Assembly (NCBI GenBank): GCA_010093705.1
Contig: MU006095.1
Span: forward strand, 686,315-750,314
Source: Patellaria atrata CBS 101060
Lineage: Eukaryota; Ascomycota; Dothideomycetes; Patellariales; Patellariaceae
Direction: 5' to 3'
Length of the DNA: 64,000 nucleotides
Position 1 is the stretch's first letter. Each line of letters starts with the position of its first letter. The position numbers and the translations under genes were made by a program. The notes under the pieces were generated by a model, which had not been told where the DNA came from, did no database searches, and worked only from the letters and a program-made list of their open reading frames with translations. Below, piece after piece: positions 11,202 through 22,334 of this stretch.

Positions 11202-14096
11202 AAACCTCATCTTTATCAATGTATACGATTCTATAAGTGATATTGGTTCCCCTTACCCTGTAATGGAGCTTCGAAGTAGCTCTCAATATAGTTTGGAAAT
11301 CCTCCGCATAGCCCGACGAGGAAGACCATAATAGAGAAGAGAAGGAGATTTTTCAGAGGAGCCCTAGTTCTATGCGTACGTAGAACTCGAAGCCATCGAT
11401 GGGTAATCTTCGTAATAAACTATAGATCGCAGGGTCGAGTCCAACTGTTGACGATCGGAAGGAACGACGCACGGGCCAAGGAGCTATTCAGCATCTGATA
11501 TCCGTCCCACCCTCAACTCCAGGGCTCTTATTAGTAATAACCTCCGCTCTCAGCAATACTATATCACGTAGGCGTGATGTCCTCTTCATCGTTATTTCAC
11601 AGCAAATTGCGCTGCGCATGCTTATCTTCCAACTGATCCAAACACGGACGATTTCTAGTAGGTCAGGGTACAGAGTAGTCAGGGCGTCCTTGGGAGATAT
11701 CCTTCAATGGAACTTTCAGTCAGTAGGGGGTCATAACACCTACGTTATGTCTGAGTTCGCATATTGACTGAATATGACAGTACTCCCTCATGTCTAGCCA
11801 CTGGAAATCGCTTGCGTACGGCATCATGTTAAAAGCGGTAAGCGCTCGGGCTGCAGGGACACCCATTGACCAAAACCCTGAAATTTAGTTCTTGAGATGG
11901 AAGCTATCTACACTATTTTGCCGTTATCGCTATACCGTCTTTCGGTCAACTCTTCAGTATACAATCTACAACCCATACGGCCTGCCATGACCAGATGTCC
12001 CAAGTTTGATGCTCCGACGAGTAAGACTGCAGATGACAATGTTCGAAACGACGCGTGTCCGAAAAGAGGACGAAATTCGGTAGAGATCATGGAGATATCT
12101 GTTTACTCAGTAGGAAAAAGAAAGAATTAAATCATATTGTAAGAGTGGTCTGGCCACTGTGAAGAATAAATATAAAAAATAGATATTGAATTGTAGAAAT
12201 GTGGCTAACGAAGTGGTATGACGTCGTCCCTCACATTGGCTGTAATGCTCATAGTATATGGTCGATTTCAGGTCTGAATATCGTCGAATAGAATGAAATT
12301 GAGTATATTCTAAGTCTCTGTCTTGTTTCTCTATTATGCATGCTATGTCTCTCAACTCTGCATATGTCTCGCTCATTTTTCCATCGGTCCTATTCTTTTT
12401 CCAATTCATCCACCAAACTTGTAAGATTGTAGTTACCATGCAGCGTTTCCCCGATCGCGGACGAACCCCTGATCGGTGTGTTATCCTTTCTTTTTCAGGG
12501 AGTTATGCTTATATAGGCTGGAAGACACTTGCAGGTTTAATACCACTTCGATCAGCTTTAGCAGAAGCATAGTCTACAAGACCTCATCTCTCATTGTAAT
12601 TCACGTCTGCTTTCTTACTACGGTCTGATTTTTAAAGTCCATATTCTCTCCGATTAATGCATTATCACTTAACAGAAACGCACCACGAGCAATAAAATCA
12701 TGTGGTATTCGAAGAGGACCGGTTTGTTTATTGTCTAAGATTGATTCTCAATTCCTGAAGCAGCGCCACTCCATAGTGTATATTGGATGCAACGGACAGT
12801 GTCTACTTTAGTTACGCCGGGAAGCATCGTGGTCGAAATGAGTCGCAGTTGTGGTCTCATAAATCAGCAAATCCAGATCATTCATCACGTAGTCAGGCTC
12901 GAGGCTCTTTGCTGCGACGGTGCAAATTAGGAGATCTACAGGCGATCGGAGAAAAACCTGGCAATTAGTAGAAAAGTTCTAGGCCAAACTTTTCAAAAAT
13001 CCAAAGCCATGAAAATGATGAAAGATTTACATTGCTTGTTTTCGACCTCTCCACTTTTGTTCGGGATTAATTTTCGGCTAATTAGCCATGCTCTATGTGG
13101 AACCCTATAACTTCTAATAAGCTCGGGACACCGTCTAGAACTCTAACTCCAACTTTATATTAATCGCACGTCAACTGTTGCTTGTTCCTGAGCTTCGCAT
13201 TCTTGGTCGCATATCCAAACTTCGATAATTCCGTGCTACAGCATCGAGATTTGCTGGCCTAAACCTGGGAGATGTAATAGAAGCTTTGCTCCCCGCTGCG
13301 GACGCGCAATCCCAAATTCCGGATCAATTCGACGGGGAGCAACGGTCTAACCCCTGGGGAAAACGTGCTCTCACGCTCACACTATCCACCGCCTTGTTGA
13401 AAATTTCTTCAATATAACTACTTTCTCAGCTGTATTCACAGATCGATATCTGCTCACACGGCGGAAGTGCATACACAGTATGCCCCGTGTCGGTTCAGCG
13501 TCCGCCTTTATTCTATTCGTGGAGCAAGCATAAAAAGGTGAACCAATAAATTGCTCTGACCAGACCAGGTTTTATGCTCACCATGTGTCTTTGCTTTCCC
13601 CGCAATTTGCTAAAGCGGCTACCAGGTCTTTCAGGGGTTAGTCACTCACCTACTGCGCGCATTGCATGTTCTTTGTATGTAGATCACGTCAGACGGGGTG
13701 GATATGATGCTTGGTAGTCAATTCATTTGTTTTGAAACTGTCGTCGATTGGTTTTTATATTCACACATCGATTCATGGGGTTACTCTGTCTCCGTTTACC
13801 TCCTCGTCTTGGATTTAGGTTTTGATTTGCTTTTGGGATGACGAATATTCCTAGGATAAAGATGAAAGGCCAATATACTCAAGTTGTCAAGCAGCGGAGA
13901 CACGGGAACAGAGAAGTTTCTGACAGCGATGTGTAAAAACAGGAAACTGGGCGCTTCACGATAAATGCTAGTCTTCGATCAGAGTATAAATAGGGACGCA
14001 GTACTTCGGCATACTCACCGGTGTACTCAGAGATATACTTTCCGAAGACCTGATTGAACTGCCTTTAGTCAATCACCTCCAATCACTACCGCAATT
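11202..14096. other. Long gene-poor stretch
   Basis: About 2.9 kb without a gene I can support. Open frames (for example 11897-12130 and 12336-12572 on plus, 12107-12439 on minus) are short, overlap each other on opposite strands and show no domain, signal peptide or splice pattern. No terminal repeats were seen. A TATA-like box near the right end belongs to the next gene. Confidence 0.4.
13985..13992 (+). promoter_or_regulatory. TATA-like box
   Basis: TATAAATA lies 112 nt upstream of the ATG at 14097, a normal TATA distance for a fungal secreted-protein gene with a short 5' leader. Confidence 0.5.
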
Positions 14097-14662
14097 ATGG
14101 TTGCTGCTTCTACATTTCTCACTCTTTTGATTTCTACGTATGTACTAACCAATTTTCTATGAACCTTTTAGGAATTGATACTCGGTTACGAAGAGCATTC
14201 GGGCTAACGTACTCTAGGCTGGCTGTTGCCGTTCCCGTTGCGGAACCTGAGCCTCAGCGCCCAACTGTGCGACCAACTATTACTGGAGGTCTCCCACCCT
14301 TCCCAACATTCTCTCTACCAACTGGCGTACCGAGTTTCTCTTTCCCAATGGGCACTGGAATGTCAACACGCTCAAGCAGGCCTACGTCCAGACCTACTGT
14401 CACCAGGTCCACGAAATCTGTTCGACCAACTCCAACTCTAACCGTGACAAGGTCAACCAGGTCCGTCAGACCCACCGTGACGAGATCCACGAGGTCTCTC
14501 AGACCAACTGTTACCCGATCAACCCGTTCTATCGGATTTCCTACATTCACCCGCACACGTTCAGTGCGCCCCACCCCTACATTCTCATGGCCTTTCCCTG
14601 ACCCAGAAGATGAGGATGAGGATGATGAGGATGATGAGGATGAGGATGAAGATGATGAGTAA
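14097..14662 (+). CDS. Secreted Thr/Arg/Ser-repeat protein with polyacidic tail
   Basis: Exon 1 is 14097-14137, the intron 14138-14217 (80 nt, branch-like GCTAACG, acceptor TCTAG) and exon 2 14218-14662, giving 161 residues. The start encodes a signal peptide (MVAASTFLTLLISTLAVAVP). After a Pro-rich region comes a degenerate tandem repeat of the unit RPTVTRSTRS (copies RPTVTRSTKS, TVTRSTRS, RPTVTRSTRS twice), followed by PTFSWPFPDPEDEDEDDEDD and an almost pure Asp/Glu C-terminus of about 20 residues. No cysteines are visible in the mature part. The protein thus has a strongly basic, O-glycosylation-prone middle and an acidic end. The family is unknown. Cell-wall attachment, mineral or cation binding, or an effector role are possible; none is shown. 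Confidence 0.65.
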
Positions 14663-17148
14663 TTCCTAATTAGGAAGCTGATTACTATGCATGATTGGTA
14701 TTGGTAGAGCCTCTTGATAGGTCGTGCTTGTATTCCCTTCGTTTAGACAAACTCTAGTCGCTCATTAATAGCTTTTTAACAGCAAAGAATACGATACTTA
14801 CAAGATAAAGTTCTAAAACCCTAGTCTCATTCTATTACACCTTGCTCTGCTCCTCACTGAGTACTATGAGCGTTAATTCAGCATTACACGCGAGTCGCCC
14901 GCTTTTAACCACTGAGGCCCCACGGTATGGGCTCATGTTCTTCGTCTATCCCTTTCTGGATGTTCAAAGTAGATGTAAGACATCATAGTATCTACTAAGG
15001 TCACCCTCTGGTAATCCAGGTATATGTTGTTGTGAGAACTGTCATCTCTTTCATAACTACACAATACCTAGAAAACTTTTCGCTGGAGGTCCCCTTATTA
15101 ATTTTCCAATCATCGATGCTAAAGCTAATTTATTCAAATGGGATTGATTCAAGGGGGACACCCCACATTCCCGCAATCATGGAAAACTTCAAGCTACTAA
15201 TTTACAGTACCTGCACTCCGTGATGAGGACTGAGTAAAGGAGCGTCAACCCTTTGCCCAAATGATTGGCGATGTGAGAGGTTTAGGTAATCCCTCAGATA
15301 GAGCTTCAACAGGGGTGGATAATCATCAAGATAACGACGAGATGGTCTTTATACCAACGTGTTGTTAAATTTATCTTCCTTATAGGTGTACAGTACTGTA
15401 AATTTCAGTCCCAAAGAGATGTAGGAACAAAAATATAAACCTTTCATACAGGAATTCCAACAATGTAATTGATCCAAAGACAACACAGTGCTCTGATTCG
15501 TGTATACCGAAGAGCGAATAGGGTAGTTGGGATTAGGAGAACACCTATCTATAGCTCTATCGCTGTTCATACTCAGGTACTAATTCCAATCGCTTGGCCT
15601 GTTACACCAAGGGTCCCGGATATCGTATCGAAGACGCTCACTACTTGAGTCCCTGATCAGCCGGAACAAGGTATGGCCTTCAAACTTATACTCAACGTAT
15701 GTGAAGGAGATCTTCTTACTGCAGTGATCTGCATGTCTAAGCTCATAAAATTAGGGGACCCTACTCTTACGTCCTATGCAATACAGTATTCGCTATCCCT
15801 TACTCAAGTACTTTACTTAGTCGAAGCTAGTTGGAATCATAGGTAACAGCATTCTTAGACGAGAGAGGGGAGTGAGTCTCTCATGGACTTCAACACGGTA
15901 TACTAATACCGTAAGAACACAACCAATCGAGCTGTGTCTAGACATAATGCATTCCAGTAGCACCTTGCGCCCTCGCTGCGACTTGAGTGCGTTGCTCACC
16001 ACAAGGGTCGTCAGACTGATAGACTAGTAAAGCTATTCGATTACCATTCAGGCCAAGGGCTATTATAGTTTTCTAAGCATCACATGTTTATTTCGTTGCG
16101 AAGAACAGATCGCGTTCTACTGATTTAGTCATCTCGAACCGTTACAATCCCATATGCTTCTTTCATTCGACTGACTCAGCCAACAACCTGTTGGTTCTGC
16201 ACTGTTCCATAGTCTGTTGTTGCAAGACATTGATATTGTTCAGCTCATAATGAAAGGAAGTGAAGTTTTGTACCGGAGCCTAGTAGTTCTGTAGTGAGGA
16301 AATCGGACTCACAAAGGTGCAGTTTTGTCAAAAGGGGAAAGCCAATTCCAAGGCAATTAGTGCATAGTGTTGTCAGTTCGGACTAGACCGAATTTGGCAG
16401 TTGAATTGGGCTTATACAGGGGTCAACGGGCGTAGCCACCTCGGCTTTTATAGCGGAGAATCTTATCTTGACCAACAGATTACTTCCGAAGGATAAGCGC
16501 ATGCTGGAAGAAAGGTGAAAAGTGTCATGTCTTTTCTTGCGAGACAAGCTTCAAGCCCGACATTTCTTTGCCAGATGGAATTATGCAGGAGAAAACGATG
16601 AAAACCGGAAAGGATCAAAAGAGTAGACCCTCAAAGGCTGATCATGCACGCCACCGCCTAATATGCAAGCCATATTGCCCTGGCTGCGTACTGACAGATG
16701 TAGTACGGAGCATTATGGGCGTTCGGTTACCTGAAAGATATGGAGATACTTCTCAAGAAAAGACCTTCCGGTACGAAACATTTTCATGTTAGAAGGTCCA
16801 CGGAGATACCTTCCTCTACAGAGACGGCCTTACACCTAAAGAAATAAGTGATACAAAGGAAAAAGAGCTATAGAGTTTGTTGATAAGGTCACATACAGAG
16901 TCAAGTTTTCGGGAGGTGCGTTTTACACAACATAACTGGTCTCTGTGTAATATTATTAGTACTTCAACCCCAAAGCAAATCAGCGGCGCATTATTCCAAG
17001 CATGAACCCAGCAGTCTAGTTATACTGTATGTGGGCGGTAAATCTCGCACATCTCGTCAATCCTTAACGGTCTGAGAAGGTGCCTAGGGCTGTCATACCT
17101 TGGCGAAAGTTACAAGCTCCCAGGGGCCAAGATGAGGGATCGATGTAG

Positions 17149-17190
17149 TCCAGTCAACATCCAGTCAACGTCTAGTCAACGTCCCAGTCA
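17149..17190. repeat. Imperfect 11-14 bp tandem repeat (CCAGTCAAC-type)
   Basis: Four successive copies of an AGTCAA core occur here, variously CCAGTCAACAT, CCAGTCAACGT, CTAGTCAACGT and CCCAGTCAAAG. They lie about 0.7 kb upstream of the metalloprotease. Function is unknown; a cluster of transcription-factor sites is possible. Confidence 0.5.
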
Positions 17191-17748
17191 AAGCAGCCAA
17201 CCTTCAGCAAACCTCAAAGAATCCCAGCTAAAATCCAGCCGAACCCCCGTGACCCCACAGATCGCATCCTAGACATTCCCTGTTCCTATCCGTCTTCGCC
17301 GCTCCTATATCTCCGCTAAGATAAGCTCGAGGTGACATGCAGCTGTCTGTGTTGTTCGAAGTACCAAACGGGTATGCCCGCTTCATGCATACTTTTACTA
17401 GTGGGGTAGTATCTGCTGTGTATTCCACTATCATCCATTGCCCGTTGCTTATCTCTAATATAACCATCATGCTGACTTCCATAGACACCTTCTCTTCTGG
17501 CTTAGAACTCAACAAAATAAGACTGAGCCTATACCAACCTCCACTTCGCCGTGGCTGTTCCCTCATGACCTTTGTTGTGGCTACAGACAAGCGTCCTTCG
17601 GCTTATCGCTGAATATGGCAGTTCGTTCGCGGGAGACATGGCCAGAAGATGTAGAAGTTGTAGCAGATGCTGTTTGCGTCCTGTTCTCCGTAGGTCAAAT
17701 TGATTACCGGCGCTCCACTCCCTCCTCCCCTGTTATACTTGGAAAGAA

Positions 17749-17756
17749 TATATAAA
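17749..17756 (+). promoter_or_regulatory. TATA box of the metalloprotease gene
   Basis: TATATAAA lies about 150 nt upstream of the ATG at 17901, after a pyrimidine-rich tract (CTCCCTCCTCCCC). This is typical of a strongly expressed secreted-protein promoter. Confidence 0.5.
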
Positions 17757-17900
17757 CCATCATGGACCTCACGTTTTGTTTGCACTCTTCAGCCTTCCAA
17801 GCCAGCTCATTGTCAAGATTTCAATTCTGCTTTCCAGCCAATAGGAGATTCAGTCCCGTCGTTATTTTGAGATCAATCTTGAATATCTCAACCATTCAAT

Positions 17901-18799
17901 ATGCGCGCCTTTATCTCTGGTCTGGTCCTTGCGACCCTTGCCTCCGCAGCTCCCCACACCGCACCCCGTGATGTCAGCAAATTCGGTTGTGCTACGGAGC
18001 CAACTAAGGAGTTTCTTGCAGTTGCGGCGAAGATGCACCAAGCCGAGGTGTCAGGCAAAATGAGCTCCATTCAAGCCACCATCAACGTCCCAACATACTT
18101 TCACGTTGTTGCCGCCAGTACAAGCGTTGCTGATGGTTACATCTCTGTATGTGTCCCTATATTCCGCTTTACTTAGAACGCACAACTGACCTCTACCGTT
18201 AGGATGCGACACTCCAGCAGCAGCTAGCTGTCATGAACAGCAACTATGCCCCATATGGCATTGCGTTCCAGCTTGCCGGTACCGACAGAACCATCAACTC
18301 TCAATGGGCCAACGACAATAACGAGATGGCCATGAAGAGGGCTCTCCGCAAGGGAACCTACAGCAGTCTCAACGTCTACTTCCAGAAGAGCTTGGGCGGT
18401 AATCTCGGATACTGCTACTTCCCTACCAATGCCTCCCCAGGCTCCACCGCCTACATTCAGGACGGCTGCACCGTGCTTGCTGCTTCCGTCCCAGGTGGCA
18501 GCGCTACCAACTACAACCAGGGCAAGACCGCCACCCATGAAATCGGCCATTGGTTCGGTCTCCTCCACACCTTCCAGGGGGGCTGCAGCGGCTCCGGCGA
18601 TTCGGTCGCCGATACTCCTGCCCAGTCCTCCCCCACCTCCGGCTGCCCCGAGGGTCGTGACTCTTGCCCCAATAATGCGGGTCTTGACCCCATCCATAAC
18701 TACATGGACTACTCCTATGATTCTTGCTACAGGGAGTTCACCCCCGGCCAGCAGACTCGTGCCTACAACATGTACAACCAATACCGTGCTGGCAAATAG
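17901..18799 (+). CDS. Secreted M43-type (pappalysin-like) zinc metalloprotease
   Basis: Exon 1 is 17901-18146 (82 codons), the intron 18147-18202 (GTATGT donor, CGTTAG acceptor) and exon 2 18203-18799, giving 280 residues, the usual size for small fungal extracellular metalloproteases. The signal peptide is MRAFISGLVLATLASAAP. Catalytic features are all present: HEIGHWFGLLH at about residue 193 (the HExxHxxGxxH zinc motif) and NYMDYS at about residue 247 (Met-turn). Cysteine pairs around GYCYF, DGCTV, GGCSGSGDS, SGCPEGRDSCP and DSCYREF match the family. It acts outside the cell on proteins of the host or substrate. Exon 2 is distinctly GC- and C-ending-codon-rich compared with its neighbours, consistent with high expression. 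No defect seen. Confidence 0.92.
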
Positions 18800-18945
18800 G
18801 CGATCGATTGAGAGGCGTTTGGGTGGGATTTGTAGGAGCGTTGCATGTGTGGGCGTTGCATATGGGGTGTTATGCATGGTGTGTGGGAGAGTTGCATATG
18901 TGGTGTTCTGTATGGTAGATAAGCGTGTTGCATATGCAATGTTCG
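18800..18945. repeat. Degenerate GTTGCATATG-type repeat in the 3' flank
   Basis: Immediately after the metalloprotease stop the sequence repeats variants of GTTGCATATG and GTGTGGG several times over about 140 nt (for example near 18841, 18854, 18891 and 18928). It lies in the presumed 3' UTR. It may be low-complexity drift or a regulatory RNA region. Confidence 0.4.
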
Positions 18946-19468
18946 GAACATGGTTGAAGTCTCGATTAAAGGAAGAAACTTTTCCGTAATATGATGCCTC
19001 TGAAAAGAATTATTTGCGTTCCCTTCTAAACTCTTCGAACCGTCGCATGATATCCGGGGATACCCGGAAGTGACCTACCACTGTTCATACGACTTAACGA
19101 CTACGTTCCGAAAGGTAACTTATATCTCATCCTGGGGAACTTCCATCACGTTCTCAGTGGATATGCGAACACGCTCTTTAGGTATTTGTCAATAAGAAAG
19201 GTATATTTGTGTGTTTTCTGTCATCGTATTTATTCCTTATTGTATGTTACTTGAACTCTTTCTAACTACACTATAGCGTCCGGGAAAGGACAGAATATGA
19301 CAATACCCGTAGTCGTCAAAATAACTTATCCATATTGTTTTAGGCGTTAAACATGTACACCTATCCTCCAAAAGCACCCTGAGAAGTGTATAGGAGAGTG
19401 AACTATGTACAGAAGCTTCTAACTGTATGTAAAACTTGACCGTGCCGATGGTGCCAGTCGTGTAATAC

Positions 19469-19748
19469 TGTCACGGGTTAGACCCGATAGGTATAAGTGC
19501 CTTGGATGATCCAGCGGCTTAGCTATGCTATACTTAAATAGAACAACTTACGTTGTTCTGGCACTTTCTCTTACATTCTTTCCTTAAGTTTAAGCTCCAT
19601 GCATGATCCAGTAGCTTAGTCATGTTTTACTTTAATAGAACAGCTCACGCTGTTCTGATACTCTCTTTTACTTTCTTTCCTTAAGTTTAAGCTTCATGTA
19701 CATACAGCAATATACCTTTCAGCTCTCATCTGAGGTTGAGCCTTGACA
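19469..19748. mobile_element. Possible solo LTR (fossil, Ty3/Gypsy-like ends)
   Basis: A 280-bp segment begins TGTCACGGGTTAGACC and ends GAGCCTTGACA, giving TG...CA termini with a short inverted TGTCA/TTGACA match, as in fungal LTRs. No internal region or second LTR lies nearby, so it would be a solo relic. The flanking 5-mers (aatac/tttac) match only partly, suggesting an old insertion or a wrong boundary. Inside is a 97-bp tandem duplication, described separately. The assignment rests on ends only. Confidence 0.4.
19508..19701. repeat. 97-bp imperfect tandem duplication with paired hairpins
   Basis: Two copies begin GATCCAGCGGCTTAG (19508) and GATCCAGTAGCTTAG (19605), exactly 97 bp apart, and end near TTCCTTAAGTTTAAGCT. 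Each holds a perfect 7-bp stem with a 4-nt loop: GAACAACTTACGTTGTTC at 19541-19558 and GAACAGCTCACGCTGTTC at 19638-19655. The copies differ by an A-T to G-C pair change at the sixth stem position, which keeps pairing. Confidence 0.75.
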
Positions 19749-21222
19749 TTTACTACGCTTTTTACGGCCTGTTAGTAGTATGATAAAAAAAAAGAGATAC
19801 AAGATTACCATCCATAACGAGATGGGAGATTGTAATTCAGATACATAGTGTTTGTATTGAGTGAAATACTTGTAGAGGTATGGTAGATGTCAATTATATG
19901 TACATTCATTGGGTTTACGCATTGACCTACGTAGGAAGTCTGGAAGCTGGAGGGTGCACTTGGTTCGTAACATTTTCCAGTCGGAATACCTTTTCAGGGC
20001 AGTGCCATGATGTTAATCTTGTGTAGCAGAACAGTATACGTTGAGGTGTGAAGGCTCCCATGTTCGAGTCGGACTTCTAAGTTAGTCATTTTGATAATCT
20101 AGCTATCATTTTCTTGCTGTTTTACATTCAGTAACCTTGATACGAACGGTCTTCAATAATATATGTGGTAGTCTGTGCCTGATCGGAGGTGCTCTTAGTC
20201 CCCTACTGTCCGCACCTAGTATGGAGGCCGATGGTGAAGTGATTGAGGTTGTATAGGTTATCAATCCGTACAGCCGCTGATGGTCATCATCAAGCGGTAT
20301 TGCCTTTCAGCATCGCATCGATTCGCTAATTCCCCTATTGTTTTGTTTTGCCTGTGGAAACATATTACTGTTGTTGAAGTGTGCCGATGACGAAGAACGC
20401 GTGTACGAATGTCCATACCTTCACGGTATGGAGGCATCGAAATTATACTCGCGTAAACGCGTTGCGTACGGATATCTAAACCTAGGAAGTTTAAAATGGT
20501 TTTTTCTAAAAGTATCAATTCTGCACTAACTCCTTCAAAAAATATTAATCTTCAACAATGGTTGGACTATGACGTAAGTACAAGGTGTTCGCCCTTCTCA
20601 GCAACGCAACCTACTTAAACCACCATCGTGAGTATAAGCCCGTTAACGAGGGCGAAGAGTGCCGCTTAATTTATGGATGCAAGGCTTGATAAGCTACATA
20701 GACGAGGTCACCCCAAGATTGTAGTGGAGAAATAAGCTGCAGCCAAGCAAGCTAATAGGAGAGCGAAGATGAAAGGTGATAAGCATAAATCGATCATCGC
20801 CGTTCATTCCCAGTATCAAGTAGCATACAAATCGGGATACAACAGGTTGGGAGTTGAACTGATTTGTCTGGTTCATTGAGTGTTGAGTTTCGAACTTTGA
20901 ACAGAAGAACTTGCTTCTCATTTATGGGTAAAAGAGTATCTAACGCCGTTGTCTGAAGGGTTCAGGAGGCCTGAGAAGTCAATGAAATTACAAGGGGTCT
21001 TTGTAGAAGCAGAGTCGATACCATTCGTGGGTGCAGTGAAGACACGCAGTGAGATAGCAAGAAACAGTATATTCATTTCTCAAAAAGACTAGCCGCATTT
21101 GAAACGAGGGTATAGTTTCAATTCTCTCTAATCCTGAGCAGGTATCCACCAAGTTAACTACTTCTTACCAGACTATTACATGTTCATGCCAGGAAGATGA
21201 GGGAGCCCTGTAGCGCGAGCCG

Positions 21223-22334
21223 TTAGCTTAGAACTTCTTTAAAAGTGATGCAGGATGACTTACATCCTTCAATGTCCTCATTGACGAATGATTTGACAGA
21301 GCATGCATTCATTTGGGCCACGCTCTGGGACCTGAGAGGCCTGTTGTTTTCACAGTTCTGGAACATGCATCCGGAGTCCATAGCCTGCTGGAGGGTATTG
21401 TCTTTCCAGCCGAAGACGTAATCCGCGTGGGTACCGTAGCCTTTGTTATCGCCATAGCTTAGGACGAAAGGATTCGGTTGACCTGATTGCCACATAGAGT
21501 TGAACTGGGTCGTATCATAAAGGGTCTCGTACGCTAGCTGTGGCATGCGAACGGGATGCGAGGCTGGGCATGGACCGGCATTCAGGAAAGCCTCCTTCTG
21601 TGTGTTATACATATGAGATTGGTGATCCGGGCTATCAACATTCTTTCCGTCCCAGCATCTGTCCATAGTCAGCGATTGGCTACACTACTAAAGGAAGCAT
21701 CACTAACGAGGGGAAGTGGTGAACAGTCATGATGCCACCCCTGCAGGGCGATGTAGGGAAGTCTGGAAGCTCAGGGAATCTAGTTCCCTTATCCTGCAAG
21801 CAAACGAAACGAAGGCCTACGTGCTTCTTCGCGGCGTCTAATGAATCGGTTGTCGGGCTGCCAACCGTCATACGGAAGCCCTAAAGCTATTAGTGTCTTG
21901 TGATCGTACGATGAACTTCGCTGACTTACTTTCGGGAAGGCTGTAATCTTTTGGTTACCGTTGGAATTGAAATCTTGTTGTGTATAGTAGATAGTCATTC
22001 CACCTTTGATACCGTTAGGTAACGCAGTATTCTGCATGATCGGTACACGCTTATATGAGCCGTTTGTGGGATGCTTGAAGTACAATGCGGCAGTCCAGTA
22101 GTTGGAAAAGTCATCCGCGAAGGTGCATGTTGTACATGAACCTTTTGCACCGATGTCGCCATCCATTGTTGGTGCAAAGACATTGCCACCGACAATTTGA
22201 TGAACATGTGCGGAAGGAGAATTGCCAGGCTCAACGAGAGGATCAAGACGCTGGATACTGACACTAGAACATCCGAAACGAAGGGCAGCCTGAGAAGGCG
22301 CCGCAAGAGCGAGAGCGAGAGAAAGCCACTTCAT
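21223..22334 (-). CDS. Secreted DUF1996 protein
   Basis: Three exons joined by two introns give about 334 residues. The ATG at 22334 begins a signal peptide (MKWLSLALALAAPSQAAL), followed directly by RFGCSSVSIQRLDPLVEPG and SAHVHQIVGGNVF, the hallmark start of DUF1996 (PF09362). The second exon has GFRMTVGSPTTDS and VHHFP. Splicing rebuilds the conserved SCWDGKNVDSPDH, then SHPVRMPQLAYET and the C-terminal SGCMFQNCENNRPLR. Introns follow PK (GTAAGT donor) and HHFP (GTTAGT donor). DUF1996 proteins are extracellular or cell-wall proteins, often expressed on plant material; their biochemical activity is not established. The C-terminal WSC domain found in some family members is absent. No defects seen. 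Confidence 0.9.

Larger units (their letters stand above)
14663..17900. other. Long gene-poor stretch upstream of the metalloprotease
   Basis: About 3.2 kb with only short, motif-less frames on both strands (for example 15349-15570 minus, 16568-16792 plus, 17228-17590 minus). It contains a small imperfect tandem repeat at about 17149-17190 and a TATA box near 17749. I found no transposon ends or tRNA. Confidence 0.4.
18946..21222. other. Intergenic region holding a probable solo LTR
   Basis: About 2.3 kb of mostly AT-rich DNA between the metalloprotease and the DUF1996 gene. Apart from the LTR-like segment at 19469-19748, only short motif-less frames were seen (for example 20261-20518 and 20694-20921, minus strand). 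Confidence 0.4.

Noticed and set aside
14254-14574. A 106-codon minus-strand frame opposite the TRS-repeat protein, with its own VDLVTVGL repeats
   Set aside because: It is the antisense image of the plus-strand tandem repeat; the plus strand has a signal peptide, intron and TATA box.
18224-18989. Long minus- and plus-strand alternative frames over the metalloprotease
   Set aside because: They arise from the GC-rich third codon positions of exon 2; the HExxH frame is the real one.
20041-20110. GTTCGA-containing stretch considered as a tRNA B box
   Set aside because: No matching acceptor stem, anticodon loop or A box could be found.
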